A DNA stretch of 61,610 nucleotides, taken from assembly GCA_022844485.1 (NCBI GenBank), contig JALHLQ010000023.1, positions 1-61,610 of the forward strand, written 5' to 3'. Made by a program: the position numbers and the translations under genes. This document shows positions 1-11,111 of the stretch, piece by piece. The notes under the pieces were generated by a model. The model searched no databases. It saw only the letters and a program-made list of their open reading frames with translations, and was not told the DNA's origin. Every line of letters starts with the position of its first letter. Positions within the stretch are counted from its first letter, which is position 1. Source of the DNA: Xanthobacteraceae bacterium (lineage in GTDB: Bacteria > Pseudomonadota > Alphaproteobacteria > Rhizobiales > Xanthobacteraceae).

Positions 1-28
1 TCGGCAATGAAAAGCCGCCGGCAGGCGC

Positions 29-192
29 TAGTGGAGTGTATTTGACATTCGCTACCCATCTAGCTGCGGGTTCACAAGCGAATGTCAAATCCAAAACTCC
101 ACTAGCAATTTGAATTTGCTAGTGGTCCTTCGATTCTAACATTCGCAAAATGCCTGCCGCAACGGGATGCGAATGTTAGAATCGGACCACTA
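29..192. repeat. MITE-like palindromic element, complete copy
   Basis: The element begins TAGTGGAGT and ends GGACCACTA, so its ends are inverted and each carries a TA. It folds into two long hairpins. Arm A (30-103) has a stem containing TTTGACATTCGC; arm B (about 121-190) has a stem containing TCTAACATTCGC. Both stems share the core ACATTCGC. Between them is a small CTAGCAA...TTGCTAG hairpin (102-122). No reading frame is present. The last three bases, 190-192, are the complement of the smc TAG stop. A 102-base match with three mismatches to the left part of this element ends the window (61509-61610), so it is dispersed. The TA ends suggest mobilisation by an IS630/Tc1-mariner type transposase, which is inference because no transposase is in the window. 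Confidence 0.8.
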
Positions 193-3100
193 CACCGCCT
201 CCTTGATCCGCGCGGCGGTGTCGAGGTCCACGGAAACGAGCTGGGAGACGCCGCGCTCGGCCATGGTGACGCCGAACAGCCGGTTCATGCGCGCCATGGT
301 GATCGGGTTGTGCGTGATGATGACGAAGCGCGTGTCGGTCATGCGCGTCATCTCGTCCAGGAGGTTGCAGAAGCGCTCGACATTCGCGTCGTCCAGCGGC
401 GCATCCACCTCGTCCAGCACGCAGATCGGCGCGGGATTGGTGAGGAACACGGCAAAGATCAGCGCGAGCGCGGTCAAGGCCTGCTCGCCGCCCGACAGAA
501 GCGAAAGCGTCTGCGGTTTCTTTCCCGGCGGCTTCGCCAGAATGTCGAGCCCGGCCTCCAGCGGATCCTCGCTCTCGATCAATTGCAGCTCGGCGGTGCC
601 GCCGCCGAACAGTCCGGTGAACAGCCGCTGGAAATGCCCGTTGACCACCTCGAAGGAGGCCAGGAGCCGCTCGCGCGCCTCGCGATTGAGGCTCTGGATG
701 CCTTGACGCAGCCGTTTGATCGCTTCGATGAGGTCGTCGCGTTCGGTGACGAGACCCTTGTGCTGCGTCTCGACGTCGCGCAACTCCTCTTCGGCGCGCA
801 GGTTCACCGCTCCGAGCCGTTCGCGGTCGCGGCGAAGCTTCTCCAAATCGGTCTCGACCGCGGCAAGTTCCGGCATTGCGGCGCCAGGCGTGAGAGCGGC
901 CATCCCGGCGACGTCGGCGGGATCGGCCTCGAGCATTTCCTTGATTTCGTGCGCAACGTCTGCGCGCCTTCGCAGCGCAGCTTCGAACCGCTCCTCCGCG
1001 CGTGCCGCTTCTTCGCGCGCGGCCCCCATGGCGTCCAGCGCCGCGCGCGCGGCTCGGTCGGCCTCGGCCAAGGACTTCTCTGCAACGGCAAGGCCGTCGG
1101 CAGCGTCGCGGCGCCCGCGCTCCGCATTCTCGATCTCGGTGATCAGGCCTTGCCGCTTTTCGGCGAACTGAGCCGGCGCGCAATCCAGCTGGCCGCGCTC
1201 GGCCTGCGCCTCGGCCGCCCGCGTTTCGATCGTCGCGATGTGATCCGCAGCGCTGCCCGCGCGGGCCTGCCATTGACTGCGTTCGGCTGCAATGGCGTCG
1301 ATCCGGCGCGTGCGAATCTCGGCTTCCCGGGCCAGCGCCTGCGCTTCAGCCCGCACCTCGGCGAGTGCAGCGCGCTTGGCCACGACGATGCCGCGCACCT
1401 CGGCCAGTTCCTGTTCGAGATTGGCGGCCGGCGGCAAAGCGTCGATCGCGCGGGACGCCGCGATCATGGCGGTTTTGGTTTCGTCACAACTCCCCTCGAG
1501 GCGGAGCCTGGCTTCGCCCAGCGCCGACAGCCGCGCCGTAAGCCGGCTCGCCTCACGCTCGGCCGTTGCGTGGGAATCGCGGGCAAGATCGGCGAGCCCC
1601 TGCGCCTCGCGGCGGCGGTTGCGGGCTTGCGTTTCGGCTTCAACGGCCTTCTTCAGCTCGGCTTCTGCGCCGGAGAGCGTCGCGCGCCGCCGCTCGAACT
1701 CGCCTCGCGCGGTTTCGAGCTCGCGTTCGATATCGGCAAGCCGGTTCTTCTCGGCCAGCCGCCGCGCCGCGGCGGTCGGTGCATTCGCCGCCACGGCAAA
1801 ACCGTCCCAGCGCCACAAGTCCCCTTCCCGCGAGACGATGCGTTGCCCGGGCTTGAGTCGGCGCGCAAGGCGCGGACCGTCGGCGCGCGAGGCGACGCCG
1901 ATCTGCATGAGCCGGCGTTTGAGCTCGGGCGGCGCGGTCACATACATTGCAAGCGCCGGCACGTCCTCGGGCAAGAAGGGGTCCGTCAGCTCCATCGCCG
2001 CGCCGGCCCAGCGGATCGGGGAGGCGGGATCGATCGGCGCCTGCAAATCATCGCCGAGCGCGGCGCCCAAGGCGGCCTCATAGCCTTTCTGCACGTCGAC
2101 GAGGTCGAGCACCGGCGGCCAGAGCTTGGCCTCCGCCACATCGAGCATCTTGCGCAAGGCGCGCGCCTCGGCTTCCAGCCGGTTCACCCGCCGCTCCGCC
2201 TCGGTAAAGGCGGGCCGCACGGCGTCGAGTCCTTGCCGGGCAGCCGAATGGGCGGCTTCCGCGCGCACGGCCAAAGCCTCCGCCTCGGCCACGGCGGCTT
2301 GTGCGGCCTCGGCGGCCGCGGCGAGCTGCAGCGCGTCCGGCGCCTCCGTTCCGCTCTTGATGTCGTTGAGCTCTCGCTCGACATCGGCCAGTTCGGACTG
2401 CTGCCGCGCGAGCCGGTCGGAATGCTCCTTCGCGGTGCGCTCGAGCTGGTTGCGCTGCGCGGTCAGATCAGCCAGCCGGCTGGTGAGTTCCGTGAACGAC
2501 TTCTCGCTGTCGAGAAGCGCCGTCTCGGCCGCGCCCGCGCGCTCCTTGACGCTCGCCTCCCCGGAAGCCACCGCCTGGGCTTCGGCGATCAGCGCCGCCT
2601 CTTCGTGTCCAAGCCGGGCGAGAGCGGCCTCGGCATCCGCCGCCAGGCGCCGCTCGCGCGCGGCATCCTCTTCCAGCTGCGCGATGCGCCGGTCGAGCTC
2701 GGCCATCCGCTCGCGTGCTCGTGCCTCTTCCCGCTCGAGCGTCTCGCGCGCGACGGTAAGGCGCTGGAGCGCGGCGGCGGCTTTGGCCTCGACGTCGCGC
2801 AAGGAGGGCAGCGACGCCTGCGCTGTGGCCTGCCGCGTCGCGGCTTCCGCCTGCGCGCCGGTCCGCTCGGCGACGAGGCGCACCGCCTGATCCTTGGCGC
2901 GCTGCGCGTCCATCACCTCGGCATTCGAGGCGACCCAGCGCAGGTGATAGAGCGTCGCCTCCAACCGCCGGATGTCCGCCGCGACCGCCCGGTAGCGGAT
3001 GGCTTGCCGCGCCTGGCGCCTGAGCGCGTCGATTTGGCCGGCAAGCTGATTGATGACGTCTTCCAGCCGCTCGAGATTGTGTTCCGCAGCCTTCAGCCGC

Positions 3101-3645
3101 AGCTCCGCCTCGTGACGGCGCGCATGCAGCCCGGAAATGCCGGCGGCTTCCTCGAGCACGCGCCGGCGCGCCTGCGGCTTGGCGTTGACGATCTCGCCGA
3201 CCCGCCCCTGGTGAACGAGCGCCGGCGAGCGCGCTCCGGTCGAGGCGTCGGCGAACAGAAGCTGCACATCCCGCGCGCGCACCTCGCGGCCGTTGACGCG
3301 GTAAAGCGAGCCTTCGTCGCGCTCGATCCGGCGCGACACTTCCAGTGCCTCGTGGTCGTTGAACAGAGCCGGCGCCGTGCGCGAACTGTTGTCGAGAAAG
3401 AGCGTGACTTCGGCGGTGTTGCGCGCCGGGCGGTTGCCGGAGCCGGAGAAGATGACGTCGTCCATATCGGCCGCGCGCATCGCCTTGTGCGAGGCCTCGC
3501 CCATCACCCAGCGCAGCGCCTCGACGAGGTTCGACTTGCCGCAGCCGTTCGGCCCCACGATCCCGGTCAGACCCGGCTCGATCAGAAAATCGGTAGGCTC
3601 CACAAAGGACTTGAACCCCAGAAGCCTGAGACGGGTCAGCTTCAT
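190..3645 (-). CDS. smc: Chromosome segregation ATPase SMC
   Basis: This is structural maintenance of chromosomes protein, the ATPase of the SMC-ScpAB condensin that organises and segregates the chromosome. The 1151-residue length is normal for bacterial SMC. The N-terminal head has Walker A GPNGCGKSN at residues 31-39. Two long charged, Ala/Glu/Arg-rich coiled-coil arms flank a hinge near residues 480-620. The C-terminal head has the ABC signature LSGGEQ and Walker B CVLDEVDAPLDD. An upstream in-frame ATG would add 49 residues, but SMC proteins begin at MKLTRLRLLGFKSF, so that start is chosen. A DsbA-like gene lies upstream on the same strand, an order I recall from other Rhizobiales. The TAG stop lies in the terminal TA of the palindromic element at 29-192. 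Confidence 0.97.
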   Translation of the reverse strand: MKLTRLRLLGFKSFVEPTDFLIEPGLTGIVGPNGCGKSNLVEALRWVMGEASHKAMRAADMDDVIFSGSGNRPARNTAEVTLFLDNSSRTAPALFNDHEALEVSRRIERDEGSLYRVNGREVRARDVQLLFADASTGARSPALVHQGRVGEIVNAKPQARRRVLEEAAGISGLHARRHEAELRLKAAEHNLERLEDVINQLAGQIDALRRQARQAIRYRAVAADIRRLEATLYHLRWVASNAEVMDAQRAKDQAVRLVAERTGAQAEAATRQATAQASLPSLRDVEAKAAAALQRLTVARETLEREEARARERMAELDRRIAQLEEDAARERRLAADAEAALARLGHEEAALIAEAQAVASGEASVKERAGAAETALLDSEKSFTELTSRLADLTAQRNQLERTAKEHSDRLARQQSELADVERELNDIKSGTEAPDALQLAAAAEAAQAAVAEAEALAVRAEAAHSAARQGLDAVRPAFTEAERRVNRLEAEARALRKMLDVAEAKLWPPVLDLVDVQKGYEAALGAALGDDLQAPIDPASPIRWAGAAMELTDPFLPEDVPALAMYVTAPPELKRRLMQIGVASRADGPRLARRLKPGQRIVSREGDLWRWDGFAVAANAPTAAARRLAEKNRLADIERELETARGEFERRRATLSGAEAELKKAVEAETQARNRRREAQGLADLARDSHATAEREASRLTARLSALGEARLRLEGSCDETKTAMIAASRAIDALPPAANLEQELAEVRGIVVAKRAALAEVRAEAQALAREAEIRTRRIDAIAAERSQWQARAGSAADHIATIETRAAEAQAERGQLDCAPAQFAEKRQGLITEIENAERGRRDAADGLAVAEKSLAEADRAARAALDAMGAAREEAARAEERFEAALRRRADVAHEIKEMLEADPADVAGMAALTPGAAMPELAAVETDLEKLRRDRERLGAVNLRAEEELRDVETQHKGLVTERDDLIEAIKRLRQGIQSLNREARERLLASFEVVNGHFQRLFTGLFGGGTAELQLIESEDPLEAGLDILAKPPGKKPQTLSLLSGGEQALTALALIFAVFLTNPAPICVLDEVDAPLDDANVERFCNLLDEMTRMTDTRFVIITHNPITMARMNRLFGVTMAERGVSQLVSVDLDTAARIKEAV

Positions 3646-3882
3646 GCCGCGGCCTCCGAAACCCTGATTGTCGCAATAGTCGACGGTGCGCGCCGCCGCA
3701 CGGCACGGAACCCGGTTCGCCGGGGTGCAAAACGAATCGCTTGAAAACGCCGCATCGGGCGGGAGAATGAATCGGAGCGGGCCGCGGTTCAACCCGGAAA
3801 ACGGCCAGTCCCAACTATTGGGTTGGAATTTAAGGACAAACGGCCCGGCTGCTCGCCCCGACCGCCGCCCTTTGCCGCCCCG

Positions 3883-4524
3883 TCAGCTCTTCAAATGCGG
3901 CTGGATCAGCTTCTCCAGCTCCTCGATCGACATGGCGCCGCGCTGGATCTTGCCGTTGACGAAGAATGTGGGGGTCGAGTTCACGCCGAATTTCTGCGAC
4001 GCCCGCTGGCGCACCGCGTCCATGCCGTCCAGCAAGGACTGGTTGGACAGGCATTGCTCGAACTGCTGCTGGGTCAGCCCGAACTGCTTGGCGATGTTTC
4101 CGAGCGGCTCGATCGGCTTCTGCACCACCCACTTTTCGCGTTGCTGAAACAGCACGTCCACGGCGGCGAAATACCTGTCTTCCGGGACGCATCGCGCGAG
4201 CATGGCTGCGCCGGCCGCAAGCGGATCGAGGGGAAACTCGCGGAAGATATAGCGCACCTTTCCGGTGTCGATGTAGCGCTCCTTCAGCGCTGGATAGGTT
4301 TTGACGTGGAAATCCGCGCAGTGGCTGCAGGTCATCGAGGCATATTCGATGATGGTCACCGGCGCGTCGGCCTTGCCCTGCACCTTGTCGCCGAGCGGCC
4401 CCGGCTGCAGCAATTCCTCGGTGGACGGCGACTGCGCCAAGGCGAGCGTGTCCGGGCCGAGCAGGGCGAAGCTCAGGGCAAGGACGGCGGCCCCTTCGAG
4501 CAACTGGCGGCGGGTGAAGCGCAT
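3883..4524 (-). CDS. DsbA-family periplasmic thiol-disulfide oxidoreductase
   Basis: A 213-residue thioredoxin-fold protein likely to oxidise or isomerise disulfides in the periplasm. The N-terminus MRFTRRQLLEGAAVLAL is a signal with a Tat-like twin arginine, ending near ALAQ. The active site is CSHC in YASMTCSHCADFH, and the cis-proline loop is NSTPTFFVNGK. This matches the DsbA/DsbG_2 (thioredoxin_4) type rather than E. coli DsbA. The start at 4524 is preceded by GAGG at a 6-base spacing; an ATG four codons earlier is the alternative. It lies upstream of smc on the same strand with a 237-base gap that holds no other gene I can support. Its substrate is not visible from the sequence. Confidence 0.9.
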   Translation of the reverse strand: MRFTRRQLLEGAAVLALSFALLGPDTLALAQSPSTEELLQPGPLGDKVQGKADAPVTIIEYASMTCSHCADFHVKTYPALKERYIDTGKVRYIFREFPLDPLAAGAAMLARCVPEDRYFAAVDVLFQQREKWVVQKPIEPLGNIAKQFGLTQQQFEQCLSNQSLLDGMDAVRQRASQKFGVNSTPTFFVNGKIQRGAMSIEELEKLIQPHLKS

Positions 4525-4700
4525 GTCATACCTCATGACCGGGCAAACGAGCCGTCGGGTATCCTGAAACTGTGGAGCGTGCAAGGCGGCAAGGTTGCGC
4601 AGACCCTCCGCAGCCGCTCACGATTGTTTGAGCACATATGCGACGCCATCGGCCCGCAGCCGGTCTCGTCGGCGAAACAGCGGAACAACGCTCAAGCCGG

Positions 4701-5264
4701 TCAAACGCTCGCGCCTTGCGCCTTCGGGCGGCGCAGATGCTCGTCGAGCCGCGGCATGATCTCGACGAAATTGCAGGGGCGGAAGCGGTAGTCGAGCTGA
4801 TGCACGAGGATGTCGTCCCAGGCGTCCTTGCAGGCGCCGGGCGAGCCGGGCAGGCAGAAGATATAGGTCGCGCCGGCAACGCCCGCCGTCGCCCGCGTCT
4901 GGATGCAGGACGGGCCGATCTTCGGAAAGCTGACCATCAGGAACAGCGACGAAAAACCGTCCATTTTCTTTTCGAACAAGGGCTCGATGGCTTCCGGCGT
5001 CACGTCGCGCCCGGTGAATCCGGTGCCGCCTGTCGTGATGACCACGTCGATCGCGGAATCGGCGATCCAATACTTCACCTGCGCGCGGATCTTCTCCACC
5101 TCGTCGGTGACGATGGCGCGGTCGGCGAGCACGTGCCCCGCTTTCTGGACGCGCTCGGCGAGCGTCGTGCCCGACTTGTCGTCCTCGAAGGTGCGCGTGT
5201 CGGACACGGTGAGCACCGCAATCTTCAGCGGCACGAATTGTCTGGTCTCATCGATGCCGGGCAC
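4701..5264 (-). CDS. moaB: Molybdenum cofactor biosynthesis protein MoaB
   Basis: A MoaB/Mog-fold protein of molybdenum cofactor synthesis, thought to adenylylate molybdopterin before metal insertion. The core is LKIAVLTVSDTRTFEDDKSG, followed by the pterin-binding TTGGTGFTGRDVTPEA and the conserved FEKKMDGF and LPGSPGAC segments. The protein is 187 residues, normal for the family. The start is a GTG preceded by GGGGAG, giving the VPGIDETRQF N-terminus typical of alphaproteobacterial MoaB. The metallopeptidase gene follows upstream with only 31 bases between, so the two may be co-transcribed. No other Mo-cofactor genes are in the window. Confidence 0.93.
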   Translation of the reverse strand: MPGIDETRQFVPLKIAVLTVSDTRTFEDDKSGTTLAERVQKAGHVLADRAIVTDEVEKIRAQVKYWIADSAIDVVITTGGTGFTGRDVTPEAIEPLFEKKMDGFSSLFLMVSFPKIGPSCIQTRATAGVAGATYIFCLPGSPGACKDAWDDILVHQLDYRFRPCNFVEIMPRLDEHLRRPKAQGASV

Positions 5265-5295
5265 GCCCTGTCTCCCCGCCGGCGGCCCGCAAACC

Positions 5296-6234
5296 TCAGA
5301 GCCGCTGTTGTTGGAAGGTATTGCAGGCTGCGACTGTACCCTTTTCCAATCCGGTGCGGAACCAGCGCATGCGCTGCTCGGATGAACCATGCGTGAAGGA
5401 CTCCGGCACGACGTAGCCCTGCGTCTGTTTCTGCAAGCGGTCGTCGCCGATGGCCGACGCCGTGCGCAAGGCCGCTTCGATGTCGCCCGGCTCGAGGAAT
5501 TTCCATTTCTGCTCGGAATGATGCGCCCACACGCCCGCGAAACAATCAGCCTGCAGTTCGACGCGGACCTGAAGATTGTTGGCCTCGGCCTTGGACAGCC
5601 CGCGTTGCGCCTGCTGCACCTTGGGGATGACGCCGAGCAGGTTTTGCACATGATGGCCGACCTCGTGCGCGATCACATAGGCTTGCGAGAACTGGCACGC
5701 TTTGCTGCCTGCGTCGCAAGCGCGAAAGCGCCGTTCGAGGTCGCGGAAGAACGACGTGTCGAGAAAGATCTTCTGCTCGCTCGGGCAATAGAACGGTCCC
5801 ATGGCGGATTGTGCAAAGCCGCAAGCCGATTGCGTCGCGCCTGAGAACATGACGAGCCGCGGCTCGCGATAGCGCTGGTTCGCCTTGGCGAAGATGTCCT
5901 TCCAGCGGTCCTCCGTCTCGCCGAGCACGGCGGCGACGAACGCGCCCACATTGTCGCTCGGCGCACCGGTCTTTGCCGGCGGACGTCGCGAAGGCTCCTG
6001 ATACGGCATCTCGTAGGACGATCCGCCGCCGGTGAGGATTTCCGCGCCGCCGATCAGAATACGGGGATCGATGCCGAGCGCGTAGCCGAGGATGCCGAGA
6101 ACGATGACGGTGCCGATGCCAAGTCCGCCGCGCCCGCCCGGAATGGAAAATCCGCCGCCGGGGCCGTAACCGCCGCCATCATCGTCGCGGCGATCCTCGA
6201 CATTGTCGCTGCGACGCCAGTCTTCCCAGCGCAT
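5296..6234 (-). CDS. ypfJ: YpfJ-family neutral zinc metallopeptidase
   Basis: A 312-residue membrane-anchored protein of the YpfJ/KPN_02809 (DUF zinc_peptidase) family. The N-terminus begins MRWEDWRRSDNVED with an Asp/Gly-rich stretch, followed by one transmembrane helix (about residues 40-57, GIGTVIVLGILGYALGI). The catalytic domain carries the zincin motif HEVGHH and the downstream ELQADCFAGVWAHH. The ATG at 6234 has AAGGAG six bases upstream; a GTG one codon earlier is possible. The substrate is not established for this family. The gene is divergent from ccrM across about 180 bases. Confidence 0.92.
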   Translation of the reverse strand: MRWEDWRRSDNVEDRRDDDGGGYGPGGGFSIPGGRGGLGIGTVIVLGILGYALGIDPRILIGGAEILTGGGSSYEMPYQEPSRRPPAKTGAPSDNVGAFVAAVLGETEDRWKDIFAKANQRYREPRLVMFSGATQSACGFAQSAMGPFYCPSEQKIFLDTSFFRDLERRFRACDAGSKACQFSQAYVIAHEVGHHVQNLLGVIPKVQQAQRGLSKAEANNLQVRVELQADCFAGVWAHHSEQKWKFLEPGDIEAALRTASAIGDDRLQKQTQGYVVPESFTHGSSEQRMRWFRTGLEKGTVAACNTFQQQRL

Positions 6235-6329
6235 CACCGTCTCCTTCGAACCCTGTCCAAGCTAGAACGCGGGCCGGGAACATAGGTTCGTTTGCCCGAA
6301 ACTGCCAGATGGGGGGCCGCTCACCTTAA

Positions 6330-8535
<2,206 letters not shown>

Positions 8536-8539
<4 letters not shown>

Positions 8540-9336
8540 TTCAGTTTGCGGCGCAACCACGCTCCGATGCTGTCCACGACAATGACGCAGGCAAGAATGG
8601 CAAGCAGGATGGCGGAGACCTGGTCGTACTCCATGATGCGGAGTGCCGCGATCAGCTCGAACCCGATCCCGCCCGCGCCCACGATGCCGAGCACGGCCGA
8701 TGCCCGGAAATGATACTCCCAGCGGTAGATCGTGATGTCGGCGAGCTGCGGCAGCACCTGCGGCATCACCGCATGCGTGATGACCTGAAACGGACTTGCG
8801 CCGGCCGCGCGCGCGGCCTCCAGCGGTTTCGAATCGACGTGCTCGATCGTCTCCGCGTAGAACTTGCCGACCATCCCGACCGAATGAAGCGCCAGCGCCA
8901 AGACGCCGGGCAACGCGCCAAATCCGACAGCCGCCACGAACAAGATCCCCATGATGATTTCGGGAACCGAGCGCAGGAAGCTCAAGGCGGTTCGGCAGAC
9001 CTGATAGACCGCCGCATTCGGCGCAGTATTGGAGGCCGCCAGCAAGGCGAGCGGCAAGGACATTACGGCCGCGAGCACCGTGCCGGCGATCGACATCGCG
9101 AGCGTGTCGAGTAGCGGCTTCAGCCAAGCCTGCCAACGGCCGAAGTCCGGCGGCACCATCTCGGTGAAGAGCTGCGCAAAGGCCGGGCCTCCGTCGATGA
9201 AACGTTGCGGATCGAAAAACCCGGTGAGCCAGAGCGCGGCCATGCAGACGGCGGCAATGACCAGCACGAGACCGGCGTGCCGCATGGCGGCGCGCCGGTC
9301 GTCGGCGAGGATGGCGGCATGCGCGGAGGCGGTCAT
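8536..9336 (-). CDS. ptxC: Phosphite ABC transporter permease PtxC
   Basis: A 266-residue integral membrane subunit of the PhnE type, forming the inner-membrane channel for phosphite. About six hydrophobic segments are visible, beginning AGLVLVIAAVCMAALWL. The EAA loop is EAARAAGASPFQVITHAVMP, which docks the ATPase, and the PhnE-like RWEYHFRASAVLGIVGAGG follows. Both ends overlap neighbours by ATGA (ptxB upstream, ptxD downstream), indicating tight translational coupling. PhnE permeases also carry phosphonates. The phosphite assignment rests on the ptxD and ptxB neighbours. Confidence 0.9.
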
Positions 9337-10205
9337 CCGCGAAGCTTCGACAGGTCGAGCTCGAGAATCTTCGCGGTCTCGCGCAGGATATCGTAGGCCT
9401 TGTCGTCGGTCGGCGCGAAACCCTCGACCCGGAACGCCTTGAGGATTTCCGGATCCTTGATCTCGAGGATTGCTTTGCGGATCGCTTCGCGCAGTTGCGG
9501 GGCCAGATTGCCCTGCATGGTCATCGGATAGTTGGGGATCGGATCGGACAGGTCGATCTGGACGATCTTCGCGCCATCGATCGCGTTCCGTTTGGTCAGA
9601 GAGTCGAGAATCTGTTTCGACAGCGCGCCGGCGGGCACCTGGCCGTTCTGCACGGCGCGCGCCACGCCGTCGTGGGTCCCAAGATGCACGATCTTGTAGT
9701 CGCGCCCGCCGACGAGTCCTTTCCTCAGCAGGTGAGCGCGCGGGATCAGGTGACTTGACGTCGACGCCTGATCGCCGAAGCCGAAGGGTTTGTCTCGGAT
9801 GTCGTCCACCTTGCTGACCGGCCCGCCGGCCGTAGCAATCAGGACGCTGTTGTAAGTGGAGAGCCCGCGTTCGATGCCGACCGCGAAGGGCTCGATGTCG
9901 GGGGCGCGCGACTTCGCAAGCACGTAGGAGAACGGCCCGAAATAGGCGATCTCGATGCGGCCGAACCGCATCGCCTCGATCATCGAGGAGTAATCGGTCG
10001 TGACGACGAGTTCGATCTCTTTCGCGAGCGCCCTTTCGAGATGAGTCTTCAGCGGCTGAGCGTTCTGGATGATCGTTGTCGCATTCTCGTCGGGAAGAAG
10101 CGCGACGCGCAGCTTGGCGGGATCGCGCGTTTGCGCGTACGCCGCCGCGCTCGGCAGCGCAATGGCGAATGCCGTCGTGGCGAGGAGAAAATCTCGGCGG
10201 TTCAT
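9333..10205 (-). CDS. ptxB: Phosphite-binding periplasmic protein PtxB
   Basis: A PhnD/PtxB-type solute-binding protein of 290 residues that delivers phosphite to the PtxAC transporter. It has a Tat-like signal MNRRDFLLATTAFAIALP cleaved near AYAQ. The binding-site segments VTTDYSSMIEAMRFGRI, AYFGPFSYVLAKS and STSSHLIP agree closely with P. stutzeri PtxB. The conserved GTHDGVARAV follows. The start ATG overlaps the ptxA stop. Related proteins bind phosphonates or hypophosphite; the sequence match and the ptxD partner favour phosphite. Confidence 0.92.
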   Translation of the reverse strand: MNRRDFLLATTAFAIALPSAAAYAQTRDPAKLRVALLPDENATTIIQNAQPLKTHLERALAKEIELVVTTDYSSMIEAMRFGRIEIAYFGPFSYVLAKSRAPDIEPFAVGIERGLSTYNSVLIATAGGPVSKVDDIRDKPFGFGDQASTSSHLIPRAHLLRKGLVGGRDYKIVHLGTHDGVARAVQNGQVPAGALSKQILDSLTKRNAIDGAKIVQIDLSDPIPNYPMTMQGNLAPQLREAIRKAILEIKDPEILKAFRVEGFAPTDDKAYDILRETAKILELDLSKLRG

Positions 10206-11005
10206 GCGTAGGTTCCCGTCTTGAGTCTGTGTTCCATTGGTCCGAGTTCCGTTTGCTGGCTGTCGTCGATCACCCGCGTCGTGCCGCCATAGATGGCGGT
10301 CACTTGCGCAGCGCCGAGCTTGCCCGGGGGCCCGTCAAAGACAATCGCGCCATTCGCCAGCCCGACCACACGATCGGCATAGCGTCGGGCGAATTCGAGT
10401 TGATGAAGACTGACGACGGCGGTGATGCCATCCGCCTTGCAGATCGAATGCAGGAGTCCGAGAACGCGGTCGGCGGTGGCCGGGTCGAGGCTCGCAATCG
10501 GCTCGTCGGCCAGAATGAGCGACGGCTGCTGGACCAGCGCGCGCGCGATGCCGACGCGCTGCTGCTGCCCGCCCGACAATTGATCGGCCCGGCGCAGCGC
10601 ATAGGCGATGAGATCGACGCGCTCGATCGCCTCGAGCGCGAGCCGCTTCTCGGACGCCGAAAATCCAAGACACGTGCGCAGGGTCGTGTGGTAGCCGAGC
10701 CGCCCAATCAGCACATTGGCGAGCACGGTCAGGCGCCCGATGAGCTGGTGCTGCTGGAAGATCATGCCCGTGCGGCGGCGGTGAACCCGCAGGCGGCGGC
10801 CGTTGCGCAAGTCGCCCGATTCCACGACGACCCGACCGGTGCTCGGCGCGACCAGACCGTTCAGCGTACGCAGGAGCGTGGATTTGCCGGCGCCGGAAGC
10901 GCCAAGCAAAACTGTGAATGCGCCTCCGGCAAACTCGACATCCGTACGGTTCAATGCCCGCGTTCCGTTCGGATAGACGACCTCGGCGCTCTCCACTCGG
11001 ATCAT
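10202..11005 (-). CDS. ptxA: Phosphite ABC transporter ATPase PtxA
   Basis: A 267-residue PhnC-type ATPase that energises phosphite uptake. Walker A is GASGAGKSTLL, the Q-loop lies in GMIFQQHQLIGR, the signature is LSGGQQQRVGIARAL, Walker B is LILADEPIASLDP and the switch His is in VSLHQLEFA. The start MIRVESAEVVYPNGT is chosen because the upstream in-frame sequence is compositionally unlike protein, and GGGAG lies six bases before this ATG. It is the first gene of ptxABCD. A Pho box lies 46 bases upstream (11051-11068). No ptxE-type LysR regulator is adjacent. Confidence 0.93.
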   Translation of the reverse strand: MIRVESAEVVYPNGTRALNRTDVEFAGGAFTVLLGASGAGKSTLLRTLNGLVAPSTGRVVVESGDLRNGRRLRVHRRRTGMIFQQHQLIGRLTVLANVLIGRLGYHTTLRTCLGFSASEKRLALEAIERVDLIAYALRRADQLSGGQQQRVGIARALVQQPSLILADEPIASLDPATADRVLGLLHSICKADGITAVVSLHQLEFARRYADRVVGLANGAIVFDGPPGKLGAAQVTAIYGGTTRVIDDSQQTELGPMEHRLKTGTYA

Positions 11006-11050
11006 GGTCGACTCCCGTGGCGAATTGCGCGACAGGCTTTGCATCGGTCC

Positions 11051-11068
11051 ATGACAGAGCGATGACGC
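11051..11068 (-). promoter_or_regulatory. Putative Pho box upstream of ptxABCD
   Basis: Read on the minus strand it is GCGTCAT, four bases, then CTGTCAT. This matches the direct-repeat PhoB box CTGTCAT-N4-CTGTCAT known from rhizobia at 12 of 14 positions. It lies 46 bases before the ptxA start, where an activator-dependent promoter would be. It implies induction of phosphite use on phosphate starvation, which is inference. Confidence 0.65.
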
Positions 11069-11111
11069 CAAGGGGATTTTCCGAGGCTGTTCACCGAGGT
11101 TCGGAGGTCCA

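Noticed and set aside
1..28. Possible end of another gene before the left repeat
   Set aside because: TGA at 8-10 and TAG at 29-31 are stops in the same frame, but fewer than three codons precede the first, so no coding claim is possible.
310..3744. Very long open frame antisense to smc
   Set aside because: It mirrors the G+C-biased codons of smc; the predicted protein is low-complexity His/Arg/Leu-rich with no motifs. Similar long shadows occur opposite ppdK, glyS and cydA.
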